A stretch of DNA of 64,000 nucleotides, from contig NC_026661.2 in the NCBI RefSeq assembly GCF_000004075.3, forward strand, positions 5,044,058-5,108,057, in the 5' to 3' direction. This document shows positions 1-12,559 of the stretch, one piece after another. The notes under the pieces were generated by a model. That model saw nothing but the letters and a program-made list of their open reading frames with translations, was not told where the DNA came from and ran no database searches. Source of the DNA: Cucumis sativus (Eukaryota; Streptophyta; Magnoliopsida; Cucurbitales; Cucurbitaceae). Position 1 is the stretch's first letter; each line of letters opens with the position of its first letter. The translations under genes were made by a program, and so were the position numbers.

Positions 1-1291
1 GCACATAGCAATCTTGGAAATAAAAAAAATCTTTTTATTTTATTTGATTAATATTTTTGTGAAGCAATTTCACAATCTATGTATCACTCTAATTTCTAAA
101 TACAAGTTCATTGACTACCTTCAAAGTTTGGTTACAAAAGGTAAAATTGTTTTTGTTTTAAAAGGAATGATCACTTCTGGCTATTTAATTTTGTTTCTTA
201 AACAAGAAAGTGATAAATAAGAGCCATGAATTTGATAAAAGACTCAAACTTGTGCTATTTCTTTGGTAAATAAATATTGTAAGGTAAAAAAGTTAGTCCC
301 TAATATTCATAGGGTACATGAGAGCTAACTTATACTTTACATCACAATACAAAGATGAATAGTCAGACTAATGACATCTTAGAGAGTTGGGACTTTGTTT
401 GTTGAATCATGTTAATTGTTTAGTGCAATAAGGAGAGAGATTCAAATTACAAACTTTTTTATCACTAACCTATGTTATATATCAATTGAGCTATGTTTGC
501 TTTCGTAACTACACTTATATTAACTTAAAATTGAGTAATCAAATTATTATATGTTCAGAACTAGTTGAACAATGCTCATACATCATATTTGAACTTATTT
601 GAACTTAACAACTTTTTTCAAAGAAATCATCGAATGTTATTTTCATATAGCTAGCAACTAGAATTGGCACACCGTAACAAAATTTGAGTTAGTTGAATTA
701 ATTAGAAATATCATATAAGAAAAGAGCCTAATTTTAAACACGAATTAGAAATTCTCGATAAATAATTATTTGATTTTTTGTTTTTACTTTTTAAAAATTA
801 AGTATATAAATAGTTTTTTCTCTAAATTTCTCGTTTTGTTTATCTCATTTCAACCAATATTTTCAAAAACTAACCTAAAATTTGAAAATTGAGAACTTCG
901 TTCGGGTTTTTAACATTTGTTTTTAAAATGAAGTCTAGGAATCCTACTTGCTCCCTCAAATTTCTTCATTTCTTATCTGCTTTTTTTTTTATAATTTAAA
1001 AGTTTTGAAAGAATTTGAAAGAAAAAAAAAAGTAGCTTTTAAAATTTGTTGTATATAAGAAAGATACAAATTAGTGTAAGAAATAAGTAGAAAATATACC
1101 AAATTTAAAAAAGAACAGAAATAAAAAAACAAAATGATCAGCCAGGGAGTAAAAAAAATAGTTTTAAAAAACTTTTTTATTTTAGAATTTGATCAACGAA
1201 TTAAACTCTTTGACTCCATGGTAAGAAGGAAGAGAAAATACAATTCATTAAAAAACAAAAACAAAAGAGCATGTAGTTACCGAACGAAGGC
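1..1291. other. Intergenic, no gene seen
   Basis: AT-rich sequence with poly-A and poly-T runs. No reading frame here resembles a known protein, and no RNA gene or bounded repeat could be recognised. It lies downstream (3') of the minus-strand zinc-finger gene, so its right end probably includes that gene's 3' untranslated region. Confidence 0.6.
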
Positions 1292-1921
1292 TTAAAGCTT
1301 CAAATTCAAATCCAGTTTGATGGATGACTCTGTTTTTTGTTGTGTGTTCAATCGGAAGCTCCCTGGCCAAGTTATGTGCATCAACGACTCATCCTCCAAA
1401 CTGCAAGAGGAAGCGGTGCCCCTCCCGATGCTGGCAGTACCATTTTCGAACCTTGCAACAGTAGCAGCAGATCCACCATGGCTATGCAGACGAAAGGAAT
1501 GAGGCTTAACACCCAAAGATTTAAGCATCGTACTATTAGCAGCATTATTCACCAATAATGGTGGTAATCCCATCATGGTCATTAGTCTTTGAAATTGGTA
1601 TCTTCTTGCTGCTCCTCTCTCCCTTTTATGAGCATTTTGGTGGCCTCCCAATGCTTGTGAGCTATAGAATTTCCTCATACAAAAATGGCAAGAAAACATC
1701 TTTGTAGGTGAAGAATTGTTTGCCTTATTCATCAATGGTTGAGAATCAGAACAATCTATGTCATTTAAGGTCTGAAAATTCCCACCCAAGCTCAAATTCA
1801 GCCACCCTTTTGCAAGATTTTCATTTGCTATCGTATCATTTCTATTGATTTTGGTGGAATTTGATTCATCTGCCTTTTGGATATCTCTTAGTTTTGTTGT
1901 TTCTTCTCTATCTTCCATCAT
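1292..1921 (-). CDS. C2H2 zinc-finger protein with EAR repressor motifs (ZFP1/3/4/7-like)
   Basis: Single-exon gene for a predicted nuclear transcription repressor. It has one C2H2 finger, beginning FSCHFC and carrying the plant signature [14 protein letters not shown], with C-X2-C-X12-H-X3-H spacing at about residues 78-98. The C-terminus is LDLNLKL, an EAR motif that recruits TOPLESS-type corepressors. A second LxLxL stretch (LNLSL) lies near residue 41, before the finger. The frame is open further upstream to an ATG at 2014, giving 240 residues, but that extra N-terminus is low-complexity and unlike the family. I therefore chose the MM at 1921-1916, which gives 209 residues. Finger plus C-terminal EAR and no intron is typical of Arabidopsis ZFP1/3/4/7-type proteins, which act in hormone and light signalling and in trichome or seed development. 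The exact orthologue is not resolved. Confidence 0.88.
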   Translation of the reverse strand: MMEDREETTKLRDIQKADESNSTKINRNDTIANENLAKGWLNLSLGGNFQTLNDIDCSDSQPLMNKANNSSPTKMFSCHFCMRKFYSSQALGGHQNAHKRERGAARRYQFQRLMTMMGLPPLLVNNAANSTMLKSLGVKPHSFRLHSHGGSAATVARFENGTASIGRGTASSCSLEDESLMHITWPGSFRLNTQQKTESSIKLDLNLKL

Positions 1922-2014
1922 TTTTCTTAACAAAAGTAGGAACGTTGTGGTATGAGAATAGAGAGTGAGATTTGGGTATATGTTTGTTTTGTTTCTATTT
2001 GGTTTTTGCCCCAC

Positions 2015-5000
2015 TTGGTGAGGCTTGGTGTTGAGGAGACATTGGATTATGTAATTAAAGTTTGTTGCTTTCCTTACTTTTTTTATTCTATTTTTTTTTT
2101 CTCACCTTGGACTTATTGTCTTCAAAAATTAGTCTTTGAAACTTTTGAGATGGGACATTTCTTTTTGGAGTAACATAGCTATATAGTTGACGATACCAAA
2201 TAATATGCCAATAATGGTCAAATCATGATCTTTCAATGTGTTGAACTTGCCTGCCATGGAAAATTGTGTCAAGTAGACTTAATTTTACCTTCATAGATTT
2301 TCATCTTTTATTTCTCCTAATTTTGAGCTTACAAAAACAACCAATCTTAACTAATCAGTTTGTGTTAGAGAAATTTGACAATATTGGAAGTTATTAACAT
2401 TTGTGTAAGTAGTGAACCCTCTTTTTTTAATAGGGGTTTCAATAAGTTTATAATTTTTTTTTAAAGAAATTGATACATAAAGTTGATAACAAAACAATAA
2501 ATTTAGAAATAAAATGAGTATATATATATACTCATTTTTTTAAAACGAAGTGATTGACTTCAAGTTCTTGTGTCGAACTTGCCTTCAAGTAGATTAGGAG
2601 AATTATAAGGAAAATTCACAAAATTACTTAGGTAACATGACCTTTTTATAATAATTATATGTTTGGTACGAATTGAGAGAAGTATTGTGGTTATATTACC
2701 TTTTATGATTGTGTGCAACATATTATATAATCTTATAATATGCCTCACCATATATAAATATTTACTCATACACAAAACATTAGAAAGTTATATATGTGTG
2801 TGTATTAGAAGAACAAGAATAAATAGAACAATTAAAGAGCATAGAGAACATGTATTACTTTCTCTATAGTTGGCATGTTTTACAAAGGTTGATACAATAC
2901 TATCAAAATGGGATTTGAGATAGTTTATTGATCACCAAATTCATAGCCATTTCATTTGTTTTTGTTTTTCTAAAATTAAGCTTATTTTCTTTTAACGTGT
3001 TACCCGATTTATTATATTTCTAAAGTGTAATGACTAAATTCTTAATAATTTTTTTTCAAATATATTTCTTTTAGTTTTCTGGCATGTAGAATGTAGAAAA
3101 CAAAAGAAAAAAAAATAAAAAACTTAAGTGATATGTGTAGGTTTAATCATACGAACCAAAACTAAAAACAAAAAATAAAATGGTTAGCGGATATCACCTA
3201 CAAAATTCAACTTTTGAATGTCATGAAAATAATTGGGAGCAGAGATTAATAAAAATTTGTAAACTATACAAGTTATAGACATCTAATAAGAATATTCAAA
3301 TATTGATGTGATAACACCAAAACAAAAAAGGAAAAAAAATCAATCTATTAATACTAAAAATAAAAATAAAGTTGAATACATTTTAGGTTGCATCTATCTT
3401 GTTTGACACACGTAAACTACACAAGAAAAAGTTCAACTATTTAAATAAAAGAAAGAAAAAAAAGATTGTTTCGTAACAAAGGACCATAAAACAAAGCCAA
3501 AAGAAATACATCCAAATACTAGAAGTGATCATTGGTCAGTCAATCCCAAATCGACATAGTCAGTTTAGTAAATATTCAAACCGACTTCGACATTGATGAG
3601 TAAAGGTTAATCAGGTCGATTTAATACTTAAAAATACTTTTGAAGGGCTAACTTAGTTGACTCAAATTTTTTATCTATTATGCTCCCTCCCAACAAAAAC
3701 CACAAAAAGGAGAGACTTTACCAATGTCAGTCATATGCTGAACATAGTAATGATCCCAATGACAAAGAGAATTAAGGCAACTAAGAAATGGGAGTAGTAG
3801 TGGTGGTAATTCTTAGTGCTTTTTTTTTTCTTCTTTTTTGATACTTTGTTGGGGCTGAAAATGAGCTCACATAGATCTTGGATAATGGAGTAAAAATGGT
3901 AAAAAAAGGGGGGGAAATGTCATTTAGGTTTCTCTGTATGAGGAAGTGTGAAAATAGGGTTCTTCGGAATGGGTGCTTTCTCCTTACTCAATATAGAGCC
4001 TACCTACTCTACTGCTTCATCACATTATTGGTGAAAAATAGGCATCACCAAAAGAAAACACTAGAAGCCAAGAAGCTACTATACTATACTACATTACATT
4101 AATATCTCCTTCAACACTTACCAATACCATATATAACACATCCAAATGATTGTCTTGTCAATGATTTGATTGGATTTGGCATCTAACCCACTCATTTCAT
4201 TTTTACAATCATCAACACAGTGAATAATCAGTAGCCATACATGTCCAAATTCAAATATAACTTTGTCATCTTTCATCCTTGTCCTTTTTTTCCTTAATTA
4301 AGAATTCTTGATCACTGAAGCCAATAAAGTTGTCTTTTCTTGCTAAATATGTCTACTCAGTAATAGATCTTAATCCTACATAAACTTAAAATAAATAATA
4401 AGAAGAATGACATGAGGTAGATAATCTAAAAACACAATTTTGAAAAAGAAAAAAAAAAGGAAATTTTTTATATGTACTATCACAATACAATAAAAATGTT
4501 ATTTCCAAAATTTGCAGATTTGAATCATAGAAATCCGAAAACAAATTTTGAAAATACATGAAACAAGTGCATATTCCCTAAACTTAGTGAATGAATACTT
4601 CAAAGAAAAAAAAAAAGACTTGGTGAATGAGAAAATATAAAACATGACCTAAGTTGTCTAGCGAACAGGCATCATCCACCATTGTTTTAGCTATTTTTTT
4701 CTGTTTTCAAGACATATAATGGTGTACTCTGTTTAAGTATAGTTGGAGAAGCATTAAGAAACCACTTATTCAGTTAGCCCTTTGGCTCTTGAGTCTTGAC
4801 AGAATGACCTCTCAAAACGACAAAGTTACCACTTCCCTGTTAATAGTAAAGAAATCCATAAAAGGATTCTCTCTCTCTGTCAACAACTCATGTACGATCT
4901 AATATTTACACCCACTTAATTGTGCTTCCTTTCAGAGAAAGAAATTTCTGTCCAACAACCTCATTCACCTTTAGATACCAACTGTTTAATCAGTTTCCAA

Positions 5001-7275
5001 ATTCTACAATAAACTACCCAATCCACTTTTATCTAACTAGTTGTCAATGGATAATCACCACGCATCCGGTTTAGACTTGACAAATCACAGCAACTCTTCC
5101 GAAGATCTGGTCTAGCTTTGTATATTTTTTTTAACACTGGCTTCATAATGGGGGCTTGTGGAATTTGTAAACTTGGAGTTTGGTAGCTGTCTCATTTGGA
5201 AGGTTAAAGTTCCTGAGAAAGGTGAAATTTTTTGTGGATCTTTGTAAACATATAAAGACTGAGCACTAATAGAGTTCGATAGAGGCTGCGTAACTCACTA
5301 CATGATATTCCCATAGTTGGTGAAGGATGAGGAGGATTAGTCCCATCTCTTATTCACTGCCCATTTGCCGCCTTATGCTAGAATAAGTTGCTCCAAATTT
5401 GGGATGTTGGTTGATGTGTTCTTCATTTAGTGTGATGGGGTTTTGTTTCAACAGGCATTAGAGCAAGAATCTCAAGGGGTTGAGTCAAGTCGTGAAATTT
5501 TCTAGGGATCCATCTATTTTTCTCATTTGCTTGATGTGCCTTTCAAAGGATTTGGTAATGGTGATTTGATGCAAATCTATGCCAATTAGGAGTATCTATC
5601 GTAAATCTCATTGGCTTGGTAGGGGATATATTTTTATCTGCCCTATTGTAGGGCCTTTTTTAATAGATGTTTTGTTTCCCATCCAAAAAGAAAAAGAAAA
5701 GTTTTAAATTTCAGCAATACTCACATAGTAACGTGTCCAAATGGAAAAAGGTACCGGCCGTTCCAATAGTTAGGAAAGCTACTGAGACCAAAGTTTCCTT
5801 GCAACCTGTCCAAACCTCTGCAAATTAGCAAGTGTTAGCTCAACCTTTGCAAATTCTAAATTTAGTATCGACCCAATGCTCGGATGGCTATTTGATTGAG
5901 ACTTCAGCAAACAATTTTTTTTAATAGTAAATCAATGACATAGTGAGTGACAATGAACGAGAAACAACAGCCCGGTGATACAAGTATGTAGCACTTGTTT
6001 TAATCCCTGTTCTGATCAATAATATAATAAAGAAAACTTCTATCCTATTTCCAAAGCATAAGTTCCGAATGTATCAACTCTTCATGAGTCCCCTGCACTC
6101 GCATGTTGCCGCACATGACCTTGTTTAATCCCATTGAAATTTAAGTACCTGAAAGAGACACCACAGCCGTGAGAAGAAATAAAAAAGTTAGCTAAATCAT
6201 CTCTTAATCTTGTTAGTGTTCTCTGCTAAAATACAAGCCAACGATATTGATTGAACACATGAAACAGACACCTAACACCTAACACCTAACGTGATGTCGT
6301 GATTGGAGAAAATTTTCACACATGATGCTTTGTTATAACTTAAAAGTACTTAATAAGCATGATATGCTCAATATTTTGTCTTAAAAGAGAAAGAGGCAAT
6401 AATATAAAAATACAAGACCTTCTAGACTCTAGTTGAGTTAAGGTAGTCCGCAATTTATTTAAATGATCTTAGGTTTCCAATTTTTCTTGCAACCATTATG
6501 ATTATATAACATTTTTACGTGTCTCAAATATTAAGTTGAGAAAGTCCTAGCAAATAGATAACGTGTGGCAAGATAAACTCAAGGAGTTTAAAATTATGGA
6601 AAATGCACATACAACTCGTACTTCAAAATTTAGTCCATTCAGAAACAACTTTGAGACCCCGTCTCCAGGCAAAAAAAAAAAAAAAGGACACACTCTAAGT
6701 GGTCCGAAAGTTTTCACTCCATTTTCATTGCTTGAATCATCGTGCATTGTGTTTATATTCTTGAAATTATGATGGCACAAAATACTATTTAAATTTGAAC
6801 ACTAGCATTGCAACTTTTCTGCCAATCGCCATCAAGGATCAACCTGCTTGATTTCCTGGTTCCCAGTCTCCTTAGAAAATACTAGAATCCAATGTCTTAT
6901 TCAAAATCAAAAGCACAAGAGGGCAAATGAATAAAATAAAATAAAATAAAAACCCTACAAGTGAATGTCCTTGAGCACCATCCATCTTCCACAGTCTCGC
7001 TCGGCTCATCAATTCAATCCCAAATTCTTCTTAAGATCTTATCAACCAAACAAACTCAAATGCTATGTGTGGGAGAACCTAATCATCTCGATTTAGTGTT
7101 CTTGATTAGTTTGACCTTTTATTCCATAAACAGAAACCATTGCTTAGCAAACTTAAATTTTGAAATGCATCCCTAGGATCTAGGCTGCGGACAAGTAACA
7201 ACAATAAGAGAGAGAAAATCTACTGTATTGTGCATATAGTGTGTCCTAGAACAAGCAAGACTCACAAAGTAACCA
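2015..7275. other. Long intergenic stretch with one LINE remnant
   Basis: About 5 kb without a supported gene. It contains a decayed LINE fragment (listed separately), a short CTAACAC triplication near 6270-6293 and a TAAAA microsatellite near 6930-6952. The last few hundred bases before 7276 probably include the 3'UTR of the NFD6-like gene. Short open frames here, such as those near 2560-2870, 3878-4102 and 6547-6780, look random. Confidence 0.55.
5130..5690 (+). mobile_element. Degraded LINE (non-LTR retrotransposon) 3' coding remnant
   Basis: Broken frames read like the C-terminal zinc-binding domain (zf-RVT) of plant L1-type LINE polyproteins. At 5191-5220 the sequence gives LIWKVKVPEK, matching the usual W-K-x-K-x-P-x-K entry of this domain. 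At about 5355-5381 it gives HCPFAALC, matching the H-C-x-x-A zinc-ligand segment. Several stops and frameshifts interrupt the frame, so it is dead. No 5' part or target-site duplication was recognised. Confidence 0.62.
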
Positions 7276-8904
7276 CTAGCGATCTTGACAAGTACGGCAG
7301 AAGGTACCATGAGACAGCTCGCAAAAAGCCCTAACATTAACAGTGAGGTGGGATGTCAGACAAGAAGCTGCTGTCATGCTGTAGATTGGCAAAAATGATT
7401 GTACGCATCCCAATTCTCCCAAGCTCCTAGAGTATGAAAACAATAAAACAGATTTACAAATAATATCAAATGGATAACCTGAAAATTTTCTATTATTAAT
7501 TTTACCTAGAGAAAAGGGAAACTGCATTTTCTTCATAGGAATAAATTGAAAATATGCATATCATATGTGAGAAAGATGCCAACATGGAATACAGCCAAGA
7601 ATAACATAATGGCGTGTCTAATAAAGATCTCAACTTTCAATTTTGTGCCAATGAGTAATTGAAATTTTAGAAAAAAGTTTCGTAAGTCAAAAGGTCTATT
7701 AAATATAAAATTGGAAGATCAAAGATCTATTAAGCAACAAAATTCAAACTTTTAAGACATTTTTTAAAGTTTAGAAATCTATCAAGCATGAGTTTATCTC
7801 TATGAGTTAAGGACGAAAACCATAAGAGTTCGTTTGGACAAGAACTATCAAAGACTACAATAACCACTTGCTACAGTAAATACTATTTAAAAGTCTCCAA
7901 TTACTACAATAAACACTATTTCAAAGCCCACCATTTGCTACTGTTATTACTATTCTACTATTTACTACTATGTTTACTGTTTACTTACCAAACTAAAATA
8001 GTTTACACGCCAAACACATCTAACCAAGACTAAAATAAGACAAATAATTTACTCCTTCAACACAAACTATAATAACCTATGACTATAATGACTCACTTTT
8101 TCTCCAAACACCCCCTAAAAGTTCAAGTAACAACTAATAAAATTCTACCTAAATAACTTTCCACATTAATTATTTTGACATCAATTTCCTCTTACTTAAA
8201 AATTATGCGTTCGAAACACAACCGAAGTTCCAAATTTTTTAGACAAGGGATGATCCTAGTATATAAATGAATACAATTATCTCTATGAGACATTTTGGTA
8301 TTAACCAAAAGCAAAGCTATATTGGTTTTGTCCAAAGTGGGCAATATGAGACAACTGTGAAAATATGTCGAAGGTAAGTTGTTCTAACAGTACGCCAACT
8401 AGTTTCAGTTAATAACATATTCCGTAGTCATAGTGCAGGAAAATAGAATAGAAGAGGTCATTTCCTTTTCATCTACTTTCCACAAGTAACTACAAGAAAG
8501 CAAGCCAACATATCTAAATCAAGAACCATCTATATACCTAAAATATCTTAGCTGTGAGAATTCTCTCCAACTTCTAATCAGACAATTAAACTATAGAACA
8601 ACAAAACTTTTTCGAGATTCCAAAACTGCAAAAACTTAGTAAAGCCAAATTCACACCCAGTTAAGTATCAATTAGCCACAAAAAAAGGTAAGTGAAAGTA
8701 TTCGTGGCTAGCAGAGGAATGTTAGGGGGATTTTAACGGAGGAAACCTGGAAGCAGCAGAGAAATGGCGGCCGGGCAGGCGGCGGGGAGCGGGGAGCGGC
8801 GGCTGCGGGGGGCGGAGTTGAGGAGCCGATGAAGATAACCGGGAAGATGAAGAGCGGACATTGGAAATTAGCGTCCGAGAAAGCGATCCAGATCGCCAAG
8901 CCAT
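7276..8904 (-). CDS. NFD6-like: NUCLEAR FUSION DEFECTIVE 6-like mitochondrial protein
   Basis: Two exons, 8904-8747 and 7426-7276, are joined through AG|GTTTCC and CTCTAG|GAGC, with an arginine codon split by the intron. The product has 102 residues. The N-terminus (MAWRSGSLSRTLISNVRSSS) is rich in Arg and Ser with no acidic residues, as expected of a mitochondrial presequence. A Pro-rich stretch follows at about residues 28-45. The C-terminal half has the conserved family segments LGCVQSFLP, LTSHLTVNVRA and the ending ELSHGTFCRTCQDR. In Arabidopsis, NFD6 is a small mitochondrial protein needed for polar-nuclei fusion in the embryo sac; its biochemical role is unknown. The 1,320-base intron (8746-7427) holds a MITE. 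Alternative C-termini are known in this family, so other isoforms are possible. Confidence 0.82.
7826..8115. mobile_element. Tourist-like MITE in the NFD6-like intron
   Basis: A 290-bp AT-rich block is flanked by the trinucleotide TAA on both sides (7823-7825 and 8116-8118). The left end reads GAGTTCGTTTGGACAAG and the reverse complement of the right end reads GGGGGTGTTTGGAGAAA, imperfect terminal inverted repeats around GTTTGGA. TAA/TTA duplications with GGG..GTTTGG ends are typical of Tourist elements mobilised by PIF/Harbinger transposases. There is no coding capacity. Confidence 0.6.
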
Positions 8905-9983
8905 CGTCTTCTCCGATTCAACGCTCTGAATGTTGTGAGTATGCTGGCGGTGTTGGGGCTTTGCGAGGGTTTTAGCTTCCCCGCTATTCGGAGCTGTGCG
9001 ATGTACGATAGTTACCCTGTGTCCTCAGTTTTCGTCCGTAGGATTATTTAGTAGATTCTTTGCAATTATTCCTTATTTATTTATTTTAAGAAATATGGTT
9101 TTCACTCTTTTTTTATTTATTATTATTACAATTAGAATTTACCTTTACCTTTTTCAAATTAGAAGAGAGACTCTAATATCCAACTTTGTTCAATTTTTTT
9201 CTCCCAACTCTAAACTCTAAACTAATAATCACTGTGAACATGAAGTTAAGAAATTATGCATTGACAATTTTCAAATATAATCTTAATGAAGTTTCTAAAT
9301 AAATTTTCATTTGTAACAATTTATAAGTTTAATTGAAAAACTAAATGTTTTGCATGATACTTTTCAAACTAAATCTAAAGAAATACGTAAATTGATACAC
9401 TTACGAAAATTTAGAGTTCAAACTGATATTATCTATGAAAGTTCAAAGTTTGAGTTAATTCCTAGCGTTCAAAAGTATAACACAAATAGATATTTGCCCA
9501 TCTTTTATATACATTCTATAGAAAAGATGAGAAATGCCAATAACATCAAATATGTTTGCAATCAATAATGTTGAGGTTAGAAGTTCAATCTCCTGCACCA
9601 CAATTGTTTTTAAAAAATTATCAATATTTCATCTCATGTAATGTAGGGTGTAAAATTGTCTGGTCTTTCATTCGAGTTTAGAAAGCATATGCAAATCTAG
9701 GGTAGGTGAAAAAAAAACCAATCAAGGTGCCAATTTCATTTAGAAGCTTCATGTTCTCATTATTCACTCTCAGAAAATAAAACAAAATTTACAAAATAGT
9801 TATCGAGTAGAGACTGCCGATAACCTATCATCTCCTGCTGTCTTAGACTCTTAGCTTACAAACAACAACATTTTGAGGGGTCGTAGAAAAACAAAAAAGT
9901 CAAACTCAACCCGTACCGAAAATAGGTAGCTAATTGTTTTAGATGATCTCACACTTCACTCCATATAATTTACATCGAACTAT
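8905..9983. other. Intergenic: NFD6-like promoter side and GRF gene 3' side
   Basis: This stretch lies between the start of the NFD6-like gene and the stop of the GRF zinc-finger gene, both on the minus strand. The first ~100 bases next to 8904 are GC-richer and probably contain the NFD6-like 5'UTR and promoter. The rest is AT-rich, and I see no gene in it. Confidence 0.5.
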
Positions 9984-10513
9984 TTACAAAGTATATATAA
10001 CTAACGTGTTGTCGTCGTCGTCGTCTCTAATGGAAAGTGACTCAAAAGGAGGCATTGAAAACGATTCATTGGTAATCCTTACTCTATTATGAATATCATC
10101 AAGCTGAGTTTGCAGAGTTGACAGTTTCAATGTTAGCTCAGCCTTTTCCCTTTCCCACTCTTCTTTCTCATCCTCATGTTCCTCTACGATTTCATCCAAC
10201 CTTTCTGTTAGACGAATACACACATTTCTGATCAAGTCTAGTTCATTGGCGTGTCTGTCATTGGATGGTTCGCGTTCATCAGCCCAATGAAAGAAACCAC
10301 ATTGCTGGCAGTGTTCAGAATATAAATATAAAGAAGTGAAGGTAAACTAAGCAGAGAGCATATGAATTTGTATGTGCTTACTTGAGATATCTCCTTTGGA
10401 CAGTTGTAGAATAACCTGAATGGACCTTTTTCTGTATGAGACATTCTTAGTTTTGCCGCCACGCCACAGTAACATTCTAGATATGATTCCTCGTAAATTT
10501 CCGATGAAGACAT
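9984..10513 (-). CDS. GRF-type zinc finger protein with C-terminal coiled coil
   Basis: Two coding exons, 10513-10382 (44 codons) and 10304-9984 (106 codons plus stop), join in phase 0 through CTCAA|GTAAGC and TGCCAG|CAATG. The product has 150 residues. Residues 14-50 form a GRF zinc finger: CYCG, then GPFRLFYNCP, then QCGFFHW, supplying the Cys ligands and aromatic residues of the family. About residues 65-100 are a charged coiled coil (EEHEDEKEEWEREKAEL), followed by a tail with a five-Asp run encoded by GTC repeats near 10010-10025. GRF fingers bind single-stranded nucleic acid in larger proteins such as TOP3A, NEIL3 and APE2. Stand-alone plant GRF proteins are numerous and mostly uncharacterised, so no specific function is assigned. 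The gene appears to have a long 5'UTR intron. Confidence 0.85.
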
Positions 10514-10529
10514 TGTTTAACTATGGATC

Positions 10530-12386
10530 CTGAAATCAATCAACCAATCAAACCATACGAACGAGAAGAAGGTTAAAAGTTCCTATAAGAATTTCTACAG
10601 CCCTGTATCATACAAGTAATGAAATGGTTGACAGTGATAACAGACAATTCTCCAAAACCGATGTATTTTCCAGCTACTAGTATTGTCTAGTGTTAGACAT
10701 CAATCAAGGAGTCACCACTTAGAGCTTGATTGCACTCTTTTGATAACGTCGACAATCTCGGCTATTCAACAAAGTTGCACTACACGGTATCAGTCAATTT
10801 TCAAACACTATCCTAATTCCTAACCAGAATCAGGAGGTCAAGAAAGATAGATAACTTGACCTTGAAATATTGTCAAAGTTTAAAATAAATGAGAGACAAT
10901 TACAAAGAAAAAGATAGTTAAGCTATAAAACCATACAAGGACATGAAATGCTAAGTTAAGCTAAACCTGAAATAATCATTACTGTTACACCAACAAAAAA
11001 CTACAAACTTTTGCCTTTTCTTATCTTCCTCAAAACTGATATTTTGCTAATCCCGAGCAAGGCTTTGCCTACCGCAAGACCAATTCTAAAAGACAACAAG
11101 AGTTTAAAATTATAGAATTATTTAACCTTAGGATCTTTAAAATAGGACCCTGGTAGAAAGTAGCCCTTGCCACCAAGATGCTAACACAAGCAACTACATG
11201 AATAACCGATTTCTGAGAATTTCATTGGATTATCGTTCATTTCCCCTCCTCTCACACCGTCCGATACGACATATTAGAAGCATCACCAATCATTATAGCG
11301 AAAGATATAGGATGAAAATGATGCTTGAAAAAGTGTAAATGCAATGAGTTTGGGGCGAAAAAACAGAAGAATCCTAATCCAGGGATGGTGTGAACTAAGA
11401 CCAAGACTTTTTACAATTTTTGCTACAACAGAATTAAGAGTCTTCAAGTTTGAAGCTGTCTTCTGGGTAATACTCCAAGAAGAATGCCAACAATAACTTA
11501 TTCACGGCATTAATCATAAAGAATCAAACAATTGGACACATTAAGAATTCAACATTTATACAACGCGGATTCAACATTACATTAACAAAATCCGTGTACA
11601 ATAATAAAAAGCAATCGATATCATGGGATAAAACTAAAATCTCAAAGGAAAAGGGTTTTTCATTTTCTACCAGCAGTAAGCAAAGAATGAAATTCAATCC
11701 AAAACATTTTCAAAACCCCAACACTACACTGAAAATCTCCTTATTCCTTTTTTCACTCAATTGGCTAAACATAAAACGGAACAAGTGAACTTTCAAAACC
11801 CATTTTCTTCATGATAGCAACCCCAATAAATTAATTATAAAAAAACCCAAAACAATTATCGAATTGATAAAAAGATTCCCAAAGCACAAGAAAGTAAGAA
11901 TACATTAAATTAAACAAACTCATGGACATTACAACGACACCTTTTTTAACTACCAAAAATAAATAAAGAAAGCAATTACTAAAGAGAAAAAAAAAAAAAA
12001 AAACTTCGGTTCATCGTAGCATGCACCAAATTATTGCGCATTAATAAATCTTTCAAAGAAATCGAAACTTCTCAATGATATACCAATGATCCGAAAATGT
12101 TAGAAGCTTAAATCAAAAATAACAAAAGAGAAAACCTAGAAACACAAATCCATATAAAAAGGAGCATTGCATTCTTTACTTGTTGGCACTAATTTCCCAA
12201 CCCACCAATGCAAAAGTTCTAGCCCCATCTCATTCAATTCAACGAAGAACGCATGGATCACATCGAACGATAAAATTCAAAGCAGCGTAAAAGCATAGAT
12301 AGTTCTGGAGTGGATTGAAAAGAAATTATGAACAAATTCTGATCAATTCTCGAAATCGAATAGGAAAAGGGAACAGAGTGGAAAAC
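10530..12386 (-). other. Probable 5'UTR intron of the GRF zinc-finger gene
   Basis: Sixteen bases before the ATG at 10513 the minus strand has a good acceptor, GATTTCAG|GATCC, ending at 10530. Upstream, CTCTTTTAG|GTTTTCC at 12387/12386 is a plausible donor, and further upstream there is a TATA box. Together these suggest a first noncoding exon near 12.39-12.52 kb and an intron of about 1.86 kb. No other gene was recognised inside. The acceptor is strong; the donor is only one of several candidates. Confidence 0.5.
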
Positions 12387-12546
12387 CTAAAAGAGCGTGG
12401 TTGGTAAAATGGAGGAATCGATCGAAGAAGCCAAGGAAGATCTTCGTTGCATTGATACAACGAAGAGTGAGTGTTTAGGAGTTTGAAGGTTATCGAGTGA
12501 AGAGCAAACTACAAAAGCAATTCCTAAGATGATCGAAATCTTCTTT

Positions 12547-12555
12547 GTTTTATAG
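12547..12555 (-). promoter_or_regulatory. TATA box, putative GRF gene promoter
   Basis: The minus strand reads CGCTATAAAACAAAG. A start about 30 bases downstream (near 12520) would precede the inferred noncoding first exon. Assignment to the GRF gene is an inference from position. Confidence 0.45.
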
Positions 12556-12559
12556 CGTT

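Noticed and set aside
1922-2014. Upstream in-frame extension of the zinc-finger protein
   Set aside because: The extra 31 residues are low-complexity and not family-like; the MM at 1921 is the better start.
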